18,908 bases of DNA, from contig CAZIVO010000070.1 of the NCBI GenBank assembly GCA_964542765.1, forward strand, positions 1 through 18,908. Direction: 5' to 3'. The notes under the pieces are model-generated. The model made no database searches, was not told the DNA's origin, and saw nothing but the letters and a program-made list of their open reading frames with translations. Shown here piece by piece: positions 15,561-18,908 of the stretch. The first letter of the stretch is position 1; every line of letters begins with the position of its first letter. The DNA comes from CAZIVO01 sp964542765. GTDB taxonomy: Bacteria; Planctomycetota; UBA1135; UBA2386. Position numbers and translations under genes: made by a program.

Positions 15561-16490
15561 TCAGTCGGGTGAGTTGTTCGAGTTTATTGGGCGTGCGACG
15601 ACGACCATTTCATCGCCGAAGTTCAGGTAGACGTTGGCGTTCTTCAGCAGGGTCAGCGGCCGCATCAGCAAGCTTGCGATCTTGTTGATTCGTGCGGCTC
15701 GCTCTGCAATGAAGCCGAAGGAGACGTATTTCCCGCCGAAGGCCGATGTGTTGTGGACGACCTCGAAACCACATTGCCCCAGCATCTTCCGGATCGACTG
15801 TGGGTTGAAGTGATACAGGTGCTCTTGGTGCTTGTAGTGTTGCCAGCGGCTCCCTAACAGGGTGGCGAAGCGGCTGGCAACGTTCTGGGTCTCCAGGATG
15901 AGCATGCCACCAGGCTTCAGCATTGCCCGCGCCTGCTTGAGCAGATCTTGAGGCTTGGCGATGTGCTCGATGACGTCCCACATGGTGACGAGATCATAGC
16001 TTCCCCTTGCGATGGTGGGGTGATCATCGGGGACGCTATCGAAAGTTCCTACCCAGATGTGGTCGTCGCCGAGTTGTTCACGCGCATGAGCTGCTATGGC
16101 CGGTGATAGCTCGATGCCCTGGACGTCATAGCCATTTTCTGCCATCACGCGGAGAAAGAAGCCTGCCGCGCACCCCATGTCGAGCACTCTGGAGCCATCG
16201 GGAAGCCAGCGCTGCACGAAGCGCATGCGGCGACGGAAGGTCTTCAAATACAAAGGGGCGTCGCTGGCGTAGTCAGCGTAACCGTGGGTTTTGGGGCTGT
16301 CGCTTTTCCAGTAGCTCTCCCCGTAGACTTCAGGGAGATCTTCTTCGCACAGGCGTGGAGTGACGTAGACGAGCGAGCAGCTCGAGCACTCGAGGACCTT
16401 GTGCGGCGATTCTTCGAACATCAAGGTCGCGCTGGAACTGCCACAGATCTGGCAGCTGGTAACGGGGATCAGTCGGCCCTCAACCGGCAT
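15561..16490 (-). CDS. SAM-dependent methyltransferase with N-terminal zinc ribbon
   Basis: A 309-residue protein beginning with a zinc-ribbon-like motif, Cys13-x2-Cys16 and Cys35-x2-Cys38 (CQIC and CSSC), followed by a class I methyltransferase fold: motif I VLDMGCAAGFFL (102-113), GIELSP (125-130), YDLVTMWDVIEHIAKP (165-180) and MLKPGGMLILETQN. This Cys-rich N-terminus with a Methyltransf_23-type domain is common in sugar O- or C-methyltransferases of surface polysaccharide and secondary metabolite loci. The substrate is not deducible. The start ATG at 16490 follows the FAD oxidoreductase gene by 36 bases. Confidence 0.9.
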   Translation of the reverse strand: MPVEGRLIPVTSCQICGSSSATLMFEESPHKVLECSSCSLVYVTPRLCEEDLPEVYGESYWKSDSPKTHGYADYASDAPLYLKTFRRRMRFVQRWLPDGSRVLDMGCAAGFFLRVMAENGYDVQGIELSPAIAAHAREQLGDDHIWVGTFDSVPDDHPTIARGSYDLVTMWDVIEHIAKPQDLLKQARAMLKPGGMLILETQNVASRFATLLGSRWQHYKHQEHLYHFNPQSIRKMLGQCGFEVVHNTSAFGGKYVSFGFIAERAARINKIASLLMRPLTLLKNANVYLNFGDEMVVVARPINSNNSPD

Positions 16491-16526
16491 CTGGACGCGC
16501 CTTCCTGGAATGCCACCGCCTCGCCA

Positions 16527-17957
16527 TCAACCGAAGTAACCCTTGCCGGTGGCGACAGCGTCATGTCCCGAGGCTTCGCCGGTCGCCAGTTCCGAGCCCA
16601 CCTTGCGACCCATCTCGATCGACTGATCCATGTTGTTGTAACGGAAGTTACCCTGCCGTCCCGTCGATATCAGGTTGTCGAGGCCGTTGACGAAGTCCAC
16701 GACCGGTTGCAGATGGTCACGATATTTCAGGTCGTAGACGGGGTAAGCGAAGGGGATCTTCTTGGTGAAGCTGTCGATGACCTGCCCCTGCTCGATCAGT
16801 CCGACCTTGACGAGATCGTTCTCTGCGATTTCGGCGAGTTTCTCCGGGCTGGAACGCCAGATCTCATCGCCTGTCCGGCAGGTGATCTCGGCGCAAATCA
16901 GAGTCTTGCCCTTCGGGGCGCAGTGCGGACTGAAGTTGCGGAATTCGGAGATGCGATGGATGGTGAGGTGCTTTTCAGGGAGATAGACCCAGCTGTCGGG
17001 GCTGACGCTTTCCCTGTCCAGCTTGAGGTAGACGAAGACGATGGCGACGTATTGGAGGGCCTTGATGGCGTCCAGGACCGTCTGAGGAGCGGCGGGTTTC
17101 ACGGCTCGGGAGAGCGAGGTGACAGGGATTGTCGAGACGTAATGATCGGCCTCAAGAATCTTCCGCTCCTGCCTGCCGTATTCGATTCCGGTGACCCGAG
17201 AGTTCTCGACGAGGACGCGAATGACCGGGTTGCCGACCAGGATCTGGCCGCCAGCCGCTTCGATATGCCGTGCATAGCTGCGGGCAAGTTCGCCGATGCC
17301 GCCACGCTTGGGGTAGATGAAGGAGGTGACCAGGGTGCGCGGCGTGTTCTTCTTGGATGGGAACAGGGTTTTTTTGATGGTGTCCCACAGACTCAGCAGC
17401 GTGATCCGCTGGCTCGCCCAATCCGCCGAGATTTGACTCGGTGACATGCCCCAGGTTTTCTCGGTGTACTGGCCGAAGAAGACATCGTAGAGCGTCTTGC
17501 CGAAGCGCCGTGTGACCCAGCTCTCGAAGCTGAGATCGTCGTATTTCCGTAACCGGGTGGTGTCGAGGAACCGAACCCACAGGTAGTCGAGGAATGCCTT
17601 GATGAGCAGCATGCGGGGCATGTTCTTCAAGACATTCGAACCGATGAGGGGGTAGTCGAAGAATTTGTTGAAGAGGACGATCCTCGAGAGCCGTTGTGCC
17701 GTGACCAGGTTTTCGGTACCGAGCACCTCCTTGACGTGGGCGTGGAGGGCCTCGTCCTGAGTGTGGAAACGGTGAGGGCCGAAGTCGTAGCTCCAGTATT
17801 CGCCGGTTTCCTCGTTGTCCTCGACGAAGGAAGAGGCCATGCCGCCGACGAAGGGTTCGCGTTCGAGGATGGTGACCTTGCGCCCGGCACGGGCCAGTTC
17901 GTAGCCACACGAGAGGCCTGCGAGACCCGCGCCCAGGATGACAACGTGCTTGCTCAT
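16527..17957 (-). CDS. FAD-dependent amine-oxidase/UDP-galactopyranose-mutase-like oxidoreductase
   Basis: A 476-residue flavoprotein. The dinucleotide-binding motif GAGLAG sits at residues 9-14 (HVVILGAGLAGLSCGYELA), with the ribose-binding Glu in TILERE, then WSYDFGPHRFHT and FNKFFDYPL, features of the Glf-like group of amine oxidases found in polysaccharide loci. A C-terminal FAD-contact region is suggested by STGRQGNFRYNNMDQSIEMG. True UDP-galactopyranose mutase is not established, and a redox enzyme acting on a lipid-linked sugar or polyprenyl substrate is equally possible. I chose ATG at 17957 because the family begins directly with the nucleotide-binding strand; an in-frame start at 18059 would add 34 residues with no family character. 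It lies between the glycosyltransferase and two methyltransferases, all on the minus strand. Confidence 0.88.
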   Translation of the reverse strand: MSKHVVILGAGLAGLSCGYELARAGRKVTILEREPFVGGMASSFVEDNEETGEYWSYDFGPHRFHTQDEALHAHVKEVLGTENLVTAQRLSRIVLFNKFFDYPLIGSNVLKNMPRMLLIKAFLDYLWVRFLDTTRLRKYDDLSFESWVTRRFGKTLYDVFFGQYTEKTWGMSPSQISADWASQRITLLSLWDTIKKTLFPSKKNTPRTLVTSFIYPKRGGIGELARSYARHIEAAGGQILVGNPVIRVLVENSRVTGIEYGRQERKILEADHYVSTIPVTSLSRAVKPAAPQTVLDAIKALQYVAIVFVYLKLDRESVSPDSWVYLPEKHLTIHRISEFRNFSPHCAPKGKTLICAEITCRTGDEIWRSSPEKLAEIAENDLVKVGLIEQGQVIDSFTKKIPFAYPVYDLKYRDHLQPVVDFVNGLDNLISTGRQGNFRYNNMDQSIEMGRKVGSELATGEASGHDAVATGKGYFG

Positions 17958-18131
17958 GGATTGACGATTCTTGCCTGGCAGTTGCGGTGAGAGGAGGGTC
18001 CGTGTTCGTCCGTGTGCCGAGAACGTGTGTAACTCCAGCAAGAAGGGGGCCACGGGCACGTGGAAAGGCGCGGACCCAGAAGTCTACCGCCCTTTTCAGG
18101 CTCCGTAGGGCTCTCCCTGGAGAATGTGTAT

Positions 18132-18902
18132 CTATCTTTTAACAAGTCTCTTACGGCAAATAGCCTTGAACATCATCCATGCCGTTTTGGCCTGTTGCAG
18201 GAAGGAAGCCGAGTGCTTCGACCCGCCACCGGCACGGGCTGAATAAGTCACCGGAATCTCGATGACCCGACAGCCTTCCGACAGTGCTGCACACATCATT
18301 TCGGGTGAGAAGGCGGGCCCGGTTGAGCGAAGTCGGGGGGCCATCTGTTGCCATGCCTCCTTCGTGAGGGCCCGGTAGGTGCAGCCGACATCGGTGAACC
18401 GCGGCTCATGGGGGAAGAACCACAGCAGTTCGAGGAATTTCGCCATGAAGACATTTCCCCAGCGGAGCATCCTCTGCATGTTCGCGCCCTGCTCCACCAT
18501 CTGGCGAGTGGTACGCGTTCCCACGACCATGTCGGCATCTTCGAGGTAGGCGAGCAACTTCTCCAGATCCTTGGCTCGGAAGGACCCATCGGCCTCGGTC
18601 AAGATCAGGATATCGCCCATGGCAGCGTTCATTCCCGCAGTGAGTGCCATCCCGTAGCCAGGTTTCGCCTCGGTGATGACGCGGCTTCCGGCTTCCCGCG
18701 CCAGTTCCTCGGTGCGGTCTGCACAGTTGTTGGCGACGACGAGAATCTCGTCCAGGTAATCCGACGAGCGATATTCCGCCACCACGTTCGTGATCGTGGC
18801 CTCTTCGTTGTGGGCGGGGATCACGAGACTGATGGTTTTGCCGCGGAACATGGGTTGTTGAAGGATACCGCGATCTGACCGGGGAGCTATCATGGACCGC
18901 AT
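18132..18902 (-). CDS. Family 2 glycosyltransferase (dolichyl-/polyprenyl-phosphate mannosyltransferase-like)
   Basis: A GT-A fold glycosyltransferase of about 256 residues. ISLVIPAHNEEATI (24-37) is the nucleotide-sugar-binding strand, EILVVANNCADRT follows, then KPGYGMALTAGMNAAMGD and the metal-site region ILTEADGSFR (E103, D105), and VVGTRTTRQ. The layout is that of DPM1/DPG synthase-like GT2 enzymes, which transfer a sugar to a polyprenyl phosphate at the inner membrane. Donor and acceptor are unknown. Possible starts are Met1 (18902), Met4 and Met18; the frame remains open to the right edge, so the true start is uncertain. The next gene (FAD oxidoreductase) begins 174 bases downstream, where I see a small inverted repeat (18050-18063) but no clear terminator. 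Confidence 0.88.
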   Translation of the reverse strand: MRSMIAPRSDRGILQQPMFRGKTISLVIPAHNEEATITNVVAEYRSSDYLDEILVVANNCADRTEELAREAGSRVITEAKPGYGMALTAGMNAAMGDILILTEADGSFRAKDLEKLLAYLEDADMVVGTRTTRQMVEQGANMQRMLRWGNVFMAKFLELLWFFPHEPRFTDVGCTYRALTKEAWQQMAPRLRSTGPAFSPEMMCAALSEGCRVIEIPVTYSARAGGGSKHSASFLQQAKTAWMMFKAICRKRLVKR

Positions 18903-18908
18903 GACTCT

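Noticed and set aside
17958..18059. Longer N-terminus for the FAD oxidoreductase
   Set aside because: The additional 34 residues precede the nucleotide-binding strand that normally starts the family and show no signal peptide or domain.

Overview
This is an 18.9 kb stretch of fairly GC-rich bacterial chromosome with a conserved translation block (rpsB-tsf-pyrH-frr) flanked by accessory genes. Two runs of exactly 100 N (9177-9276 and 13140-13239) mark it as a draft scaffold. Both runs lie inside in-frame tandem repeats, so the assembly broke at repeats and each true array length is unknown. An N-terminally anchored SurA/PpiD-like folding factor, a lipoprotein signal with a lipobox and a glycan-modification cluster suggest a Gram-negative-type envelope. 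The style of several proteins (a Trx/TPR lipoprotein, a proline- and glutamine-rich membrane protein, a Trm112-like protein) reminds me of Planctomycetota or a related uncultured lineage. That is an impression, not a placement.

Layout. (1) 41-2809, plus strand: a large DMSO-reductase-family molybdopterin oxidoreductase with one [4Fe-4S] motif and a probable Cys Mo ligand; no partner subunit is visible. (2) 7622-2831, minus strand: three genes that look like an operon. They encode a diguanylate cyclase with a degenerate receiver domain, a 738-residue lipoprotein that seems to combine two degenerate retropepsin-like folds, a helical repeat region and a CPPC thioredoxin domain, and a three-helix membrane protein with a long disordered tail. 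The last two overlap by 4 bases (GTGA). (3) 7644-8032: a divergent intergenic region with a good sigma70-type promoter and a structured leader before rpsB. (4) 8033-11353, plus strand: rpsB, tsf, pyrH and frr, followed by a plausible intrinsic terminator. Ribosomal protein S2 has a long tail, first Arg/Gly-rich and then acidic hexapeptide repeats. (5) 11510-14778, plus strand: tRNA-Lys(UUU), a Trm112/UPF0434-like small protein, and a SurA/PpiD-like membrane-anchored protein carrying a (QSGEA)n insert. (6) 18902-14794, minus strand: a DPM-like family 2 glycosyltransferase, a Glf-like FAD-dependent oxidoreductase and two different SAM-dependent methyltransferases, probably part of a cell-surface glycan locus that continues beyond the right edge.

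Functionally, blocks 3 and 4 are housekeeping: ribosomal protein, elongation factor, UMP kinase and ribosome recycling factor. Block 2 may be an envelope redox or sensing operon with a c-di-GMP enzyme as first gene. The least familiar parts are the retropepsin-like/thioredoxin lipoprotein with its membrane partner, the S2 tail, and the repeat-bearing folding factor. I saw no mobile element, CRISPR array, prophage gene or rRNA.
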